DNA from: Rickettsiales bacterium
GTDB taxonomy: Bacteria > Pseudomonadota > Alphaproteobacteria > Rickettsiales > SXRF01
Length of the DNA: 64,000 nucleotides
Assembly (NCBI GenBank): GCA_041396965.1
Contig: JAWKXN010000001.1
Location: 372,001 to 436,000 of the forward strand
Direction: 5' to 3'
Positions 51,961-61,314 of the stretch are shown here, one piece after another; the stretch's first letter is position 1, and each line of letters begins with the position of its first letter. Made by a program: the position numbers and the translations under genes. The notes below the pieces were generated by a model, which did no database searches, was not told the origin of the DNA, and was given only the letters and a program-made list of their open reading frames with translations.

Positions 51961-52769
51961 TGCAGGCTCAGGATTTTCAATATTTGGCGGATATTCTTAA
52001 AAAACGTTCAGGGTTAGCGCTTACTGATGATAAAGCGTATTTGATTGAAAGTCGTTTGTTGCCGATAGCTCGTGCTCATAAATTACAGGATATAAAACAA
52101 TTATGTGATTTATTGCGTTTACGTCCTAACGAGTCGTTGTTAGTTGAGATAACTGAGGCGATGACTACTAATGAGTCATCATTCTATCGTGATATAAAGC
52201 CTTATGAGGCTCTTCGTAAGATAGTTTTTCCTATGCTTATGGAACGTCCTAACGCCGCTAAGAAATTACGGATATGGAGTGCCGCTTGTTCCACCGGTCA
52301 AGAGCCTTACACAATATCCATGTGCATCAAGGAGGACTCTAAGCTTATTGGTTGGAATTTTGATATAGTAGCGACAGACTTGGCTAGTAAAGTGGTAAAT
52401 AGAGCAAAAGAGGGTTTGTACTCGCAATTTGAGGCTCAGAGAGGTCTTCCTATTCAGATGCTGGTTAAATATTTTACCTCGATGCCTGATACCTCATGGA
52501 AGATAAAAGATAATATCCGCTCAATGGTAGAGTTCAAGCTTCAAAATTTATTAGAAAGCTATATAACTCTCGGAAAATTTGATATTATCTTCTGTCGTAA
52601 CGTGCTTATTTATTTTGATGAGCCAACTAAGGCGGAAATAACCGCTAAAATGGCTAAGTCGCTTAACGAAGGTGGAGTGTTTATTATCGGTTCAACCGAA
52701 AGTCTTGTTGACCCTAAAGGACAATTTAGTGAAATTCCCGATTTTCGTGGTGCTTATAAATTAAAATAA
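51960..52769 (+). CDS. cheR: chemotaxis protein methyltransferase CheR
   Basis: A 269-residue SAM-dependent enzyme. The N-terminal CheR-N helices precede TEAMTTNESSFYRD, SAACSTGQEPYTISM (SAM motif), DIVATDLASKVVNRAKEG and DIIFCRNVLIYFDEPTK. It methylates receptor glutamates. Overlaps cheB by one base. No methyl-accepting receptor gene is present in the window. Confidence 0.96.
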   Translation: MQAQDFQYLADILKKRSGLALTDDKAYLIESRLLPIARAHKLQDIKQLCDLLRLRPNESLLVEITEAMTTNESSFYRDIKPYEALRKIVFPMLMERPNAAKKLRIWSAACSTGQEPYTISMCIKEDSKLIGWNFDIVATDLASKVVNRAKEGLYSQFEAQRGLPIQMLVKYFTSMPDTSWKIKDNIRSMVEFKLQNLLESYITLGKFDIIFCRNVLIYFDEPTKAEITAKMAKSLNEGGVFIIGSTESLVDPKGQFSEIPDFRGAYKLK

Positions 52770-52819
52770 ACATCAAAAGATTATATTTTGTTTAAGTTAA
52801 ATATCGTGATTTTTTAGTT

Positions 52820-53269
52820 ATGAAAAAACAACTTACCCAACTTGGCGCGCAAGTTTCCTTAGCAAGTTCTCCGCAGGATGCTGTTATAGAAAAAGTAAAA
52901 AATCCTCATAAAGATACTGACTATTGTATACGTTTTTCTTGTCCAGAGTTCACCTCCATATGCCCGATTACTGGGCAGCCGGATTTCGCTCATTTGGTTA
53001 TAGACTATATCCCAAAAAATTATCTTCTGGAAAGTAAGTCACTTAAGTTGTTTCTTGGTTCTTTTCGTTCACATGGTGCTTTTCATGAGGATTGTACGGT
53101 GTATATAGCAAAGCGTATTATTTCCGAGATAAAGCCTAAATGGTTGCGAATTGGTGGCTATTGGTATCCAAGGGGAGGAATCCCAATAGATGTTTTTTAC
53201 CAAACTGGTACACCACCAGAAAATATATGGATACCAGAGCAGGGCGTGGATAATTATCGCGGACGGTAA
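52820..53269 (+). CDS. queF: NADPH-dependent 7-cyano-7-deazaguanine reductase (preQ0 reductase)
   Basis: A 149-residue tunnelling-fold enzyme of queuosine synthesis. Motifs: FSCPEFTSICPITGQPDFAHLVIDYIPK with the catalytic Cys in TSICP, ESKSLKLFLGSFRSHGAFHEDC, and YWYPRGGIPIDVF. This is the short type-I form. It converges with the amidotransferase gene, 14 bp apart. Confidence 0.96.
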   Translation: MKKQLTQLGAQVSLASSPQDAVIEKVKNPHKDTDYCIRFSCPEFTSICPITGQPDFAHLVIDYIPKNYLLESKSLKLFLGSFRSHGAFHEDCTVYIAKRIISEIKPKWLRIGGYWYPRGGIPIDVFYQTGTPPENIWIPEQGVDNYRGR

Positions 53270-53283
53270 TCCGTGCTACGTTA

Positions 53284-53985
53284 TCACAGTTTGGTGGCTA
53301 TCCACTTATCAAGAATAGAAAATAACGCTCTTTCGCATGAAGCTATATTGGTGGATTTTTGTTTTATTATTTCTGCTTGCTGAATGGAGCCACCGGTTTC
53401 TGTTAGTTCATCACCGCAATTTTTTATTATCCTGTCTATAGCATTCTCATCCATTTCCAGGTGGAACTGTAATCCTAGAACATTACCGTTATACAAAAAA
53501 GCTTGATTAGCGCATGCTTTGCTTGAAGCAAGATGGATAGCGCCATCAGGTATAGAAAACTCTTCCCCATGCCAGTGAAAAACACTCATCACCAGATTGA
53601 TTCCTGATATAAGTGGATTGCCCATCGCTGCGTCTTGCCACGCTATCGGAAACCAGCCTATTTCTTTTTCGGACATTTTTGCTATTTTAGCTCCTAGTGA
53701 CTCAGCTATAAGTTGTGCTCCAAGACAGATACCCAATATATGTTTTTTCTCTTTTATCGCCTGTTTTAAGTGCTCTTTTTCTGGTTTTAGCCATTTATAT
53801 TTATCTTCATCATGAACACTCATAGATCCACCCATTATTACCAAAGCATCATATTCACTTATATCTGGCAACTGTTCACCGTTATAAAGTTTTGTGTATG
53901 ACAGGCGATGCTCTTGTTGTTCCGCCCACGTGTTGATTAGCGCTGGCTCTTCAAAATCAACATGTTGAAAGTAATGGATTTTCAT
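53284..53985 (-). CDS. class I glutamine amidotransferase-like protein
   Basis: A 233-residue GATase-1 protein (GMP synthase-type). The ATG at 53985 (MKIHYFQHVDFEEP) is typical; the longer frame to 54030 adds 15 poor residues. Catalytic elements: GGSMSVHDE, nucleophile Cys in LGICLGAQLIAE, SVFHWHGEEF, and GLQFHLEM for the His/Glu pair. The synthase domain is absent, so it is a stand-alone amidotransferase of unknown partner, probably of the YfeJ/GAT class. Confidence 0.88.
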   Translation of the reverse strand: MKIHYFQHVDFEEPALINTWAEQQEHRLSYTKLYNGEQLPDISEYDALVIMGGSMSVHDEDKYKWLKPEKEHLKQAIKEKKHILGICLGAQLIAESLGAKIAKMSEKEIGWFPIAWQDAAMGNPLISGINLVMSVFHWHGEEFSIPDGAIHLASSKACANQAFLYNGNVLGLQFHLEMDENAIDRIIKNCGDELTETGGSIQQAEIIKQKSTNIASCERALFSILDKWIATKL

Positions 53986-54065
53986 AATAAATATTTTTGG
54001 TTGGTTTATGCATTTTTTATTATTATACAATTATATATATTGCTAATCTATATCAAAAAATACTA

Positions 54066-54094
54066 TTGACAATAATTACATATTTAACTATATT
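54066..54094 (+). promoter_or_regulatory. strong sigma-70-type promoter
   Basis: TTGACA at 54066-54071 and TATATT at 54089-54094, spacer exactly 17 bp. Likely start of transcription near 54101 for the 54216-55414 genes. Confidence 0.75.
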
Positions 54095-54095
54095 A

Positions 54096-54108
54096 TTAGG
54101 AATCCTAA
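54096..54108. promoter_or_regulatory. palindrome TTAGGA-A-TCCTAA at the transcription start
   Basis: A perfect 13-bp inverted repeat covers the expected start site of the preceding promoter. A repressor bound here would block transcription. A related TTAGGA occurs again upstream of the DUF2024 gene near 55453. The MarR-type protein at 55785 is a natural candidate binder. Confidence 0.55.
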
Positions 54109-54215
54109 CTATTTTAGGGTCGTCGATTTAGGTGGTTTTATAGATATTTTGTATCTGTGGTTTCTTGTCCTATTTGGCTTAATATTTATGAATTAAAAAT
54201 AAAAGAGGTATATTT

Positions 54216-54962
54216 ATGTTTTTACGTTCAGGAATTGTGTCAGCGGCTTTTGCCCTGATGGTTGGAACTTCTTTAAGTGCTTATGCCGATGCTGGTAAAA
54301 GTGATATAACAGCTACTAAAAGCAAAGGGATAAGAGCGGAATTTGACATTGTTCACGCTAAAGTAGTAACGGAAGGTAGTAATCTTGTATTCAAGCAAGA
54401 AGTTGTTGGTAATGTAGGTAAAGTTATACCACAAGCTAAAGGTAAGCTAGCAAGCGCGGATGTTTATAGTTATGTATGGCCAACCAGCCTTGATAGCGGT
54501 GTTGTTGGTTTTGAAAAAGGGCAGGGGATACTCGCTTTAGTTCTTACTTCGCATCCAGATTTTGATGATACGCCTCTTTATGATGAGGATGGTGACGGCA
54601 ATAAAGCCAATGATGGTAAAAAATGGCATTCACACTGGGTTGTTCTTACTAAGGATGAAGCTTGTGGTAAAGATGGTATGAAAGTAAAAGACATACCAGA
54701 AGGGACAAAACCTAAACTTCCAGTAACTTGGCCGAATCTTCCTATATTTATTGATAGTCCTGGTTATGATTTTTCAATGGAAGGGAGTAAAACTATGGTA
54801 AAAGTTCCTCTTAAGGAGCTTGGTTTCCCAGAATCGTTCAATTATGACGCTGTGACCTCAGCTCTTAGAGTTAATGAACAGGTTCATGCGCCACTTCTTT
54901 GTATAGTGAACGTATGGGATGTAGCTTCTGGTGATTTAAGTCTTCTAGGTAAAAGTAAGTAA
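54216..54962 (+). CDS. exported protein of unknown function
   Basis: A 248-residue protein with a signal peptide (LRSGIVSAAFALMVGTSLSAYADA). The body has beta-rich segments and an acidic DEDGDGNKANDGKKWHSHWVV stretch that resembles a calcium-binding DxDxDG loop next to His residues. No domain is named with certainty. It precedes DUF4399 and DUF2024 genes in one likely operon, so a periplasmic metal- or redox-related role is possible. Confidence 0.72.
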   Translation: MFLRSGIVSAAFALMVGTSLSAYADAGKSDITATKSKGIRAEFDIVHAKVVTEGSNLVFKQEVVGNVGKVIPQAKGKLASADVYSYVWPTSLDSGVVGFEKGQGILALVLTSHPDFDDTPLYDEDGDGNKANDGKKWHSHWVVLTKDEACGKDGMKVKDIPEGTKPKLPVTWPNLPIFIDSPGYDFSMEGSKTMVKVPLKELGFPESFNYDAVTSALRVNEQVHAPLLCIVNVWDVASGDLSLLGKSK

Positions 54963-54982
54963 TTAATCAAATAGGAGAGTTT

Positions 54983-55414
54983 ATGAAAAGGATTGCCGCG
55001 TTTTGTGTTCTATCTTGTCTAATTGCTCCTGTTGCGTTTGCTGGGGAAACACCATCCCCAGCAGGTGCTAAGGTGTATTTTGTTAATCTTAAAGATGGTC
55101 AGACCGTAAAGAGCCCTTTTAAAATTATTTTTGGATTAAGCAATATGGGAATTGCTCCTGCCGGAGTTGATACCAAAAAATTTAGTAATGTTGGTCATCA
55201 TCATTTGCTAGTTGACGCACCAATGACTAAGGAACTTTTGGAATATGCTATTCCCAATGATGATAACCATCTTCATTTTGGTAAAGGACAAACTGAAACC
55301 GAATTGAAGCTTCCAAAAGGCAAGCATAAATTACGCTTGTTATTCGCCGATCCTAGTCATGTGCCGCACAATCCGGTGGTAGCGTCAGAAGAAATAACCA
55401 TAACTGTTGAGTAA
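54983..55414 (+). CDS. DUF4399-domain exported protein
   Basis: A 143-residue protein with a signal peptide (AAFCVLSCLIAPVAFAGE) and the DUF4399 signature: VYFVNLKDGQTVKSPFKIIFGLSNMGIAPAGV, GHHHLLVDA, HLHFGKGQTET and LRLLFADPSHVPHNPVVASEEITI. The clustered His residues could bind metal. AGGAGA precedes the ATG, 20 bp after the previous gene. Confidence 0.88.
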   Translation: MKRIAAFCVLSCLIAPVAFAGETPSPAGAKVYFVNLKDGQTVKSPFKIIFGLSNMGIAPAGVDTKKFSNVGHHHLLVDAPMTKELLEYAIPNDDNHLHFGKGQTETELKLPKGKHKLRLLFADPSHVPHNPVVASEEITITVE

Positions 55415-55465
55415 TACTCATTTACGATAAACAAAAATACCGCAACAAATAATTTAGGATATTTT

Positions 55466-55735
55466 ATGAAAATAGATGTTTATGATACTTACGCTTCCTC
55501 ATCTAAGGGAGGTACTATTCATTTTGATGTATTGTTACCAAATGGTGGTAGTAAAGAGGATGCTGTAAAATTTGCTAGAGCGTTTTTAGAGGAAATAGGT
55601 GAGTCAGCTGGTGCTCTAAAGCAAGAACGTTGTAACTTTTGTCATTCTGAGTCAGCTAACCAACTAGTAGAACAGTCTATAGCTGAGAAAGGTCACTTTA
55701 TATTACAGATGGAAGGATGTCCTAATCCATATTAA
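55466..55735 (+). CDS. DUF2024-family protein
   Basis: An 89-residue protein: MKIDVYDTYASSSKGGTIHFDVLLP, then CNFCHSESANQLVEQSIAEKGHFILQMEGCPNP. This fits the DUF2024 family of small proteins. CxxCH resembles a heme-c motif, but there is no signal peptide, so heme attachment is unlikely; a metal or redox site is possible. Lies 51 bp after DUF4399. Confidence 0.82.
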   Translation: MKIDVYDTYASSSKGGTIHFDVLLPNGGSKEDAVKFARAFLEEIGESAGALKQERCNFCHSESANQLVEQSIAEKGHFILQMEGCPNPY

Positions 55736-55784
55736 AAATTATTTTTTAATTAATTTTTTTACTAATATGTGATAGATTATTCAT

Positions 55785-56387
55785 ATGGTTGGTGCATTTG
55801 ATAGAGATGAGCAGGAGTCCGATAGGCGCGCCAAAATAATAGTTGGCATAGAGCGTTTGTCTACCTTGTTTCGGGCTATATTGTGGGAAGAGGCGAAAAT
55901 GTACCGTCTAAGCCCTTTGCAAATGCAGATTCTTTTATTTATATCCTATCATGATATCGAGCAGTGCAATGTAACCACTATATCCAAAGAGTTCGCTGTT
56001 ACTAAAGCTACGGTTAGTGATGCGGTTAAATCACTTTTGGAAAAAGAGCTGCTTAAAAAACAGGGTGGAGAGGATGCGCGCGGCTTCTCTCTATCACTAT
56101 CGAGAGATGGTAAGAAATACGTAAAAAAACTTTCTCCTTTTACTGATTTTTTTGCTAAATCGTTTGATAAAGCCTCAGAAGAGGAAATTGGTAAGATGTG
56201 GGAAGGTATGTTGTTGCTTATAGGTTATCTCCAAAACACAGATGTTATACCGGTAAGGATGTGTTTTAGTTGTAAGAATTTCGGCAAAGAACATCCTAAA
56301 GGGAAGCCACATTATTGTCATCTTATGCAAAAGCCATTGAAAATAAATGATATTCGTCTGGATTGCGCTGAATATAGTGGTATTTAG
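55785..56387 (+). CDS. MarR-family regulator with C-terminal cysteine cluster
   Basis: A 200-residue winged-helix regulator. The MarR core is LSPLQMQILLFISYHDIEQCNVTTISKEFAVTKATVSDAVKSLLEKELLKKQ with a wing DARGFSLSLSRDG. Unusually, the C-terminus has CFSCKNF, HYCHLM and LDCAEY, giving cysteines 160, 163, 178 and 194 that could bind an iron-sulfur cluster or zinc. Fourth gene of the cluster and the likely controller of the palindrome at 54096. Confidence 0.86.
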   Translation: MVGAFDRDEQESDRRAKIIVGIERLSTLFRAILWEEAKMYRLSPLQMQILLFISYHDIEQCNVTTISKEFAVTKATVSDAVKSLLEKELLKKQGGEDARGFSLSLSRDGKKYVKKLSPFTDFFAKSFDKASEEEIGKMWEGMLLLIGYLQNTDVIPVRMCFSCKNFGKEHPKGKPHYCHLMQKPLKINDIRLDCAEYSGI

Positions 56388-56543
56388 AATTTTTTATTTG
56401 TTTAGCTATGCAATTATAGCATAACTGTCCTGCCATATTAACATTAGGAAAAATGAGGATCTGCGGCTAACTTCAGTCTCAAGTGATTGCTACTATGTAG
56501 CCTTCATCGTCGGGCTTAGCCCGATTCCTCCCTGTATACTTTG

Positions 56544-56573
56544 CCGAACCCCGCAAGGGGTTCGGTTTTTTTT
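56544..56573 (+). terminator. rho-independent terminator of the MarR operon
   Basis: CCGAACCCC and GGGGTTCGG form nine perfect pairs around GCAA, followed by eight T. It lies 150 bp after the MarR gene, just before the tRNA-Thr promoter. A smaller TCGGGC-TTA-GCCCGA hairpin is upstream at 56510-56524. Confidence 0.9.
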
Positions 56574-56574
56574 A

Positions 56575-56602
56575 TTTACAGTAGTGATAAAATCATTATA
56601 AA
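56575..56602 (+). promoter_or_regulatory. promoter of tRNA-Thr
   Basis: TTTACA at 56575-56580 and TATAAA at 56597-56602 with a 16-bp spacer; the mature tRNA begins 17 bp later. Confidence 0.6.
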
Positions 56603-56618
56603 CGTGATGTATCTTTGT

Positions 56619-56693
56619 GCCGCTTTAGCTCAGTGGTAGAGCAACCGCCTTGTAAGCGGTAGGTCATCTGTTCAAATCAGATAAGCGGCACCA
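56619..56693 (+). tRNA. tRNA-Thr (UGU)
   Basis: Begins GCCGCTTTAGCTCAGTGG; anticodon loop TTGTAAG with anticodon TGT; T-arm CTGTTCAAATCAG; acceptor GCCGCTT pairs with AAGCGGC; CCA encoded at 56691-56693. Confidence 0.96.
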
Positions 56694-56785
56694 CTCACTG
56701 CGGGTTTCAGAGGGTTTTGCTTTTGCTGTTGTACTATAGATTGGTAATTGTACTATAGAATTATATATTTCACTGTCTTATAGTC

Positions 56786-57691
56786 TCAAGAAGCTCGTCC
56801 TAAGCCATCTTCTGAGAGCTTTCTAAGCATAAATTCCTTAAACACCTTAACTCGCTTCAGATTGCGGATCTCTGTTGAGTATATGAAATACACATCAGTT
56901 TGCGGACCATTTACTTCTGGCAATATCTTGGTAAGTAATGGATTGCTGCGCCCGATATAGTCTGGCAAGCTGGTAATTCCCATCCCGCTTTCAACCGCCT
57001 TTACAATGCCAAGCATAGTATTTATCTTAAAAGGCGGGGTTTTAGGCGGGTTGTTAGCACCAAGTGTTTTTAATATCCAATTGCCGCCATAAAATGGATG
57101 CTTCCTATCATCACCAAATATAACAAGTTTTCTATCAGACAATTCTTTCGCTTTTTGTGGTACCCCATGTTTTTTTAGGTATTCGTGTGAAGCGTATATG
57201 GAATTTCTGAGTACAGTAAGCTTAAGTTGGATAAGGTCAGGGTGTTTTGCTGGAAATAGTCTGATAGCTACATCCGCTTCTCGTTTATTTAGGTCAAGCT
57301 CTTTGTCGTCTATTAGCATTGATATATCAATATCCTGATAGGCCTGAGAAAACTCATTCATTCTTGGTGTAAGCCAAGTGGTGCCAAACGCGACCGGCGC
57401 GGTTATTTTTAGTGGACCACGTGGGCGTTCTTTGCTTTCCAGCAAGGAGTTTTCCGTAACGGATAGACGATTCAATATCTCGTTTGCCGCGCTAAATAGA
57501 ATTTCTCCTTGCTCAGTTAAGGTAAGACCACGAGCGTGACGGGTAAATAACGATACTTTAAGCCGTTCCTCAAGCGAGCTTATTTGTCTGCTGATAGCTG
57601 ACTGACTAAGATTTAGTTGCTCACTAGCGTTAGTAAAACTACCAGCACCTGCGACCGCATGAAATATTCTTAATTTATCCCAATCTATCAT
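56786..57691 (-). CDS. LysR-family transcriptional regulator
   Basis: A 301-residue regulator: HTH at residues 1-60 (RIFHAVAGAGSFTNASEQLNLSQSAISRQISSLEERL) and a substrate-binding domain with GPLKITAPVAFGTTWLTPRM and VKAVESGMGITSLPDYIG. It lies 50 bp downstream of polA on the same strand. Effector and targets are unknown. The family is usually autoregulated. Confidence 0.92.
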   Translation of the reverse strand: MIDWDKLRIFHAVAGAGSFTNASEQLNLSQSAISRQISSLEERLKVSLFTRHARGLTLTEQGEILFSAANEILNRLSVTENSLLESKERPRGPLKITAPVAFGTTWLTPRMNEFSQAYQDIDISMLIDDKELDLNKREADVAIRLFPAKHPDLIQLKLTVLRNSIYASHEYLKKHGVPQKAKELSDRKLVIFGDDRKHPFYGGNWILKTLGANNPPKTPPFKINTMLGIVKAVESGMGITSLPDYIGRSNPLLTKILPEVNGPQTDVYFIYSTEIRNLKRVKVFKEFMLRKLSEDGLGRAS

Positions 57692-57741
57692 ATTGATTCC
57701 ATAATATATTTATCGTTTTATTATAGCCTATTAATGTGTCT

Positions 57742-60534
57742 CTAATGCGCTTCGCTCCAGTTGCTACCTGTTCCAATCTGAGCTGTAAGAGGTACGGATA
57801 AACTAGCAGCGTTTTCCATACAGTTTTTGATTATTGGGCTGAATTTAGCGACATAATTTTCTCTTACCTCAAATATCAACTCATCGTGAACTTGCAGCAG
57901 CATATCTATATCTTTTTCATTCTTGAGTTTACTGTCAATATTTATCATCGCGAGTTTTATTATATCAGCGGCTGTCCCCTGTAGGGGGGCGTTTATCGCG
58001 GCACGCTCCGAGAATTGTCTACGCGCGGCGTTTTTATCATTTATATCGGGCAGATGACAACGGCGACCGAATAAAGTATTTACATAACCATGTTTACGAG
58101 CGAATTCACGACAATCTTCCATATAATCACGGATTCCAGAATATTGAACAAAATATTTATCTATATATTCTTTTGCCTCAGTTCTACCTATACCAAGTCT
58201 AGTCGCTAACCCATGCGCACTAATTCCGTATATAATCCCAAAATTAATAGTCTTTGCCTTGCGCCTTAGGTCAGAATTAACCTCATTAAGCGGCACACCG
58301 AACATCTGACTGGCGGTTATAGCGTGTACATCATCACCATTTTTGAAAGCCTCTTTAAGGCTTCCAATATCCGCTATATGGGCAAGTAGCCGTAACTCTA
58401 TCTGCGAATAATCGGCGGATAACAGCACAAAGCCATCCTTAGCTATAAAACTCTCACGGATTTTTTTGCCCTCATCGCTGCGTATTGGTATATTTTGTAG
58501 GTTAGGATCACTGGAACTCAAGCGACCAGTAGAGGCGATCGCCATAGCGAAACTAGTGTGTATACGTCCGGTTTTTGGGTTTATCTGTTGAGCCAGTGAG
58601 TCAGTATAGGTGTTTTTAAGTTTCGCTAGTTGCCGCCAGTTAAGCACTTGTTTTGGCAGTTCATAGCCTTTATCAGCGAGATCCTCTAATATCTTACTAT
58701 CAGTGCTGTAAGCTCCACTTTTCGCTGATTTTTTTCCACCTTCTATAGCCATCTCATCAAATAATATCTCACCAAGTTGTTTGGGGGAAGCTATGTTAAA
58801 TTCTCTGCCCGCCAGCTTATAAATTTCCTGCTCATATTCCGCCATCTTTTTCGCTAATTCTTTTGAGAGTTCAGCGAGTTTTAGCGGTGATACTTTAATA
58901 CCTTTTTCCTCCATTTTAACAAGCACCGGCGATAGTGGACGCTCTATGGTTTCATACAAAGTTACCAATTTTTCCTTTATAAGATTCGGTTTAAGCGAGT
59001 TCCACAGACGCATGGTGACATCAGCGTCCTCTGCCGCGTAGTTTGTCGCGTCTTTTATATCAACCATTTCAAAACCAATACGATTTTTACCAGTTCCAGT
59101 CACATCATCATATTTTATCGTAGTAATGCCAAGATAGCGTTTCGCTAGTTCATCCATTCCGTGTGAGTGCGTGCCAGCGTTAAGCGCATAAGATAGCAGC
59201 ATGGTGTCATCAACAGGCTTTATATTAATCCCTAAGTTTCTCAGCACTAACATGTCATATTTTATATTCTGACCTATCTTAAGCACAGACTCATCCTCTA
59301 GCAGAGGCTTGATTATGGTAAGAGCTTCTTTTATAGATATTTGTCCAGTATTTTGTTTGGCTACGCCTGTTGGTTTCACGCTATCTCTAAATAAATCATC
59401 CGTTCGCGCTTCCTCATTTCCTGCTACCTTATGGGCAAGCGGCACGTAACAGGCTTTTCCTTCCTCTACGCATAATGAAAAACCAACTAGTTCCGCCTGT
59501 GTGGCGCTTAGAGAAGTAGTCTCAGTGTCAAAAGCGACCACCCCTTTTTCTATCGCTCTTTCTACCCATAATTTAAGTTCCTCTACTTTATTTACAGTCG
59601 TATATTCCGTATTTTTTTCTGTTATATTTTTCTCTACGGTTTTTTTGTTATTTACCGGTGGGGTGGCTTCAACCCCGAATTTCTTTTCCATCTTAGCAAG
59701 CAGTGATTTGAAACCGTGTTTCTGTAGGAATTTCACTAATATATCTGGTGACATTTCACGAAGAGCAAGCTCTTCTATTTTTAGTGGTAACTCTACATCA
59801 TCTTTTAAGGTTATAAGTTTTTTAGAAAGCTTCGCTATCTCAGTACTATCTATCAGAGTTTGTCTGCGTTTTGGCTGCTTTATGTCACTTGCGTTTTTAA
59901 GTAAATTTTCAAGGTTCCCATACTGTCCGATAAGTTCCGCCGCTGTTTTAGGACCAATGCCAGCGACTCCCGGAACATTATCCGAGTTATCGCCAATAAG
60001 TGATAAAACCTCCAAAACTTTATCAGGAGTAACACCAAATTTCTCAACTACCTGCTCGCTTCCTATCTCCTTGTTTTTCATAGCGTCAAACATTTTTACC
60101 ATGTCATCATCTATAAGCTGCATTAGGTCTTTATCTGATGATACGATAGTAACTTCAACATTTTGTTCTTTCGCTAGACGGGTGTAGGTGGCGATTATAT
60201 CATCAGCCTCATAATTTTCCATTTCCACAGCGGGAAGATTCATCGCCAATGTCGCGTCACGCACTAACTTGAATTGTGGGATAAGATCCTCAGGGGCAGG
60301 GGGGCGATTAGCTTTATATTCAGGATATATCTCATTACGGAAGGTAATTCGTGCCGCGTCAAAAACCACCGCTACATAATCAGGGTTTTTGCTTTCCATC
60401 AATTTTAGTAGCATATTCATAAAGCCGAGTACCGCGCCAACCGGAGTTCCATTAGGGTCGGAAAGCGGAGGCAAAGCGTGATAGGCACGGAATATAAAAC
60501 CGGAACCATCTATTAGAAGTAAGGATTTAGCCAT
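57742..60534 (-). CDS. polA: DNA polymerase I
   Basis: A 930-residue enzyme with all three domains: 5'-3' exonuclease (LLIDGSGFIFRAYHALPPL; ADDIIATY; SSDKDLMQLI), 3'-5' exonuclease (VAFDTETTSL with the DxE site intact) and family A polymerase (ADYSQIELRLLAHIADI; RRKAKTINFGIIYGISAHGLA; QVHDELIFEV). It completes lagging strands and repair gaps. The carboxyl end is a short GSNWSEAH. Confidence 0.98.
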   Translation of the reverse strand: MAKSLLLIDGSGFIFRAYHALPPLSDPNGTPVGAVLGFMNMLLKLMESKNPDYVAVVFDAARITFRNEIYPEYKANRPPAPEDLIPQFKLVRDATLAMNLPAVEMENYEADDIIATYTRLAKEQNVEVTIVSSDKDLMQLIDDDMVKMFDAMKNKEIGSEQVVEKFGVTPDKVLEVLSLIGDNSDNVPGVAGIGPKTAAELIGQYGNLENLLKNASDIKQPKRRQTLIDSTEIAKLSKKLITLKDDVELPLKIEELALREMSPDILVKFLQKHGFKSLLAKMEKKFGVEATPPVNNKKTVEKNITEKNTEYTTVNKVEELKLWVERAIEKGVVAFDTETTSLSATQAELVGFSLCVEEGKACYVPLAHKVAGNEEARTDDLFRDSVKPTGVAKQNTGQISIKEALTIIKPLLEDESVLKIGQNIKYDMLVLRNLGINIKPVDDTMLLSYALNAGTHSHGMDELAKRYLGITTIKYDDVTGTGKNRIGFEMVDIKDATNYAAEDADVTMRLWNSLKPNLIKEKLVTLYETIERPLSPVLVKMEEKGIKVSPLKLAELSKELAKKMAEYEQEIYKLAGREFNIASPKQLGEILFDEMAIEGGKKSAKSGAYSTDSKILEDLADKGYELPKQVLNWRQLAKLKNTYTDSLAQQINPKTGRIHTSFAMAIASTGRLSSSDPNLQNIPIRSDEGKKIRESFIAKDGFVLLSADYSQIELRLLAHIADIGSLKEAFKNGDDVHAITASQMFGVPLNEVNSDLRRKAKTINFGIIYGISAHGLATRLGIGRTEAKEYIDKYFVQYSGIRDYMEDCREFARKHGYVNTLFGRRCHLPDINDKNAARRQFSERAAINAPLQGTAADIIKLAMINIDSKLKNEKDIDMLLQVHDELIFEVRENYVAKFSPIIKNCMENAASLSVPLTAQIGTGSNWSEAH

Positions 60535-60624
60535 TGTTTAGTTGCACCTTGCTGGTTAATAGTATATCCAAATTACTAAACTAAGAATCCATAACTAACA
60601 ACAATAAAGGCTAGCAAAAGACTC

Positions 60625-61278
60625 ATGTCAAAAATAACTCCGACAATATTTAGAAAACCGTCTTCCGGTGCTGCGGCGAAACAACTCGTTATTCTTTTGC
60701 ATGGTTGGGGCGCGGATGGTCCGAATTTGATAGATATTGGTGATATGCTAGGCAGGGCATTACCGGATGCTCATTTTGTGGCACCCAACGCACCTTTTGT
60801 TTGTGAGGCGAATCCATATGGATTTCAGTGGTTCTCACTAATGGATAGGCAGCCACAACATATGCTGGACGGTGTAAATAAAGCGGCTGGTTTGCTTAAC
60901 GAATTTATTGATGAGCAGCTTGCGGAATTATCTCTTGATAACTCAAATCTGGCTCTTGTTGGCTTTTCACAGGGCACGATGACCGCTTTGCACGTAGCAC
61001 TCCGCCGTACTCCACAAATAGCGGCTGTGGTCGGCTTTTCCGGTGCTCTTATAGGAGCGGAGATACTTGCGAAAGAAATAGTAGCGCGACCGCCAATAGC
61101 GCTTATTCATGGTGAGGCGGATGATGTAGTTCCTTATTCCTCGCTCGCTCACGCCACACAAACGTTGAAAGAGCATGGTTGCGGTGTGCAATCGCATACC
61201 AGGCCTTTTCTTGGACATAGTATAGATATGGAAGGCATAGTTATCGCCGCTGAGTTTCTAAGAGATAAGTTTTGCTGA
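60625..61278 (+). CDS. phospholipase/carboxylesterase
   Basis: A 217-residue alpha/beta hydrolase of the acyl-protein thioesterase type: VILLHGWGADGPNLIDIGDML, nucleophile GFSQGTMTALH, Asp in HGEADDVVPYSS and His in LGHSIDMEG. It probably cleaves short-chain esters in the cytosol. Divergent from polA by 90 bp. Confidence 0.92.
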   Translation: MSKITPTIFRKPSSGAAAKQLVILLHGWGADGPNLIDIGDMLGRALPDAHFVAPNAPFVCEANPYGFQWFSLMDRQPQHMLDGVNKAAGLLNEFIDEQLAELSLDNSNLALVGFSQGTMTALHVALRRTPQIAAVVGFSGALIGAEILAKEIVARPPIALIHGEADDVVPYSSLAHATQTLKEHGCGVQSHTRPFLGHSIDMEGIVIAAEFLRDKFC

Positions 61279-61314
61279 TGATTCTCAAGGGGTACACAGC
61301 TATATTTTTGCTAC

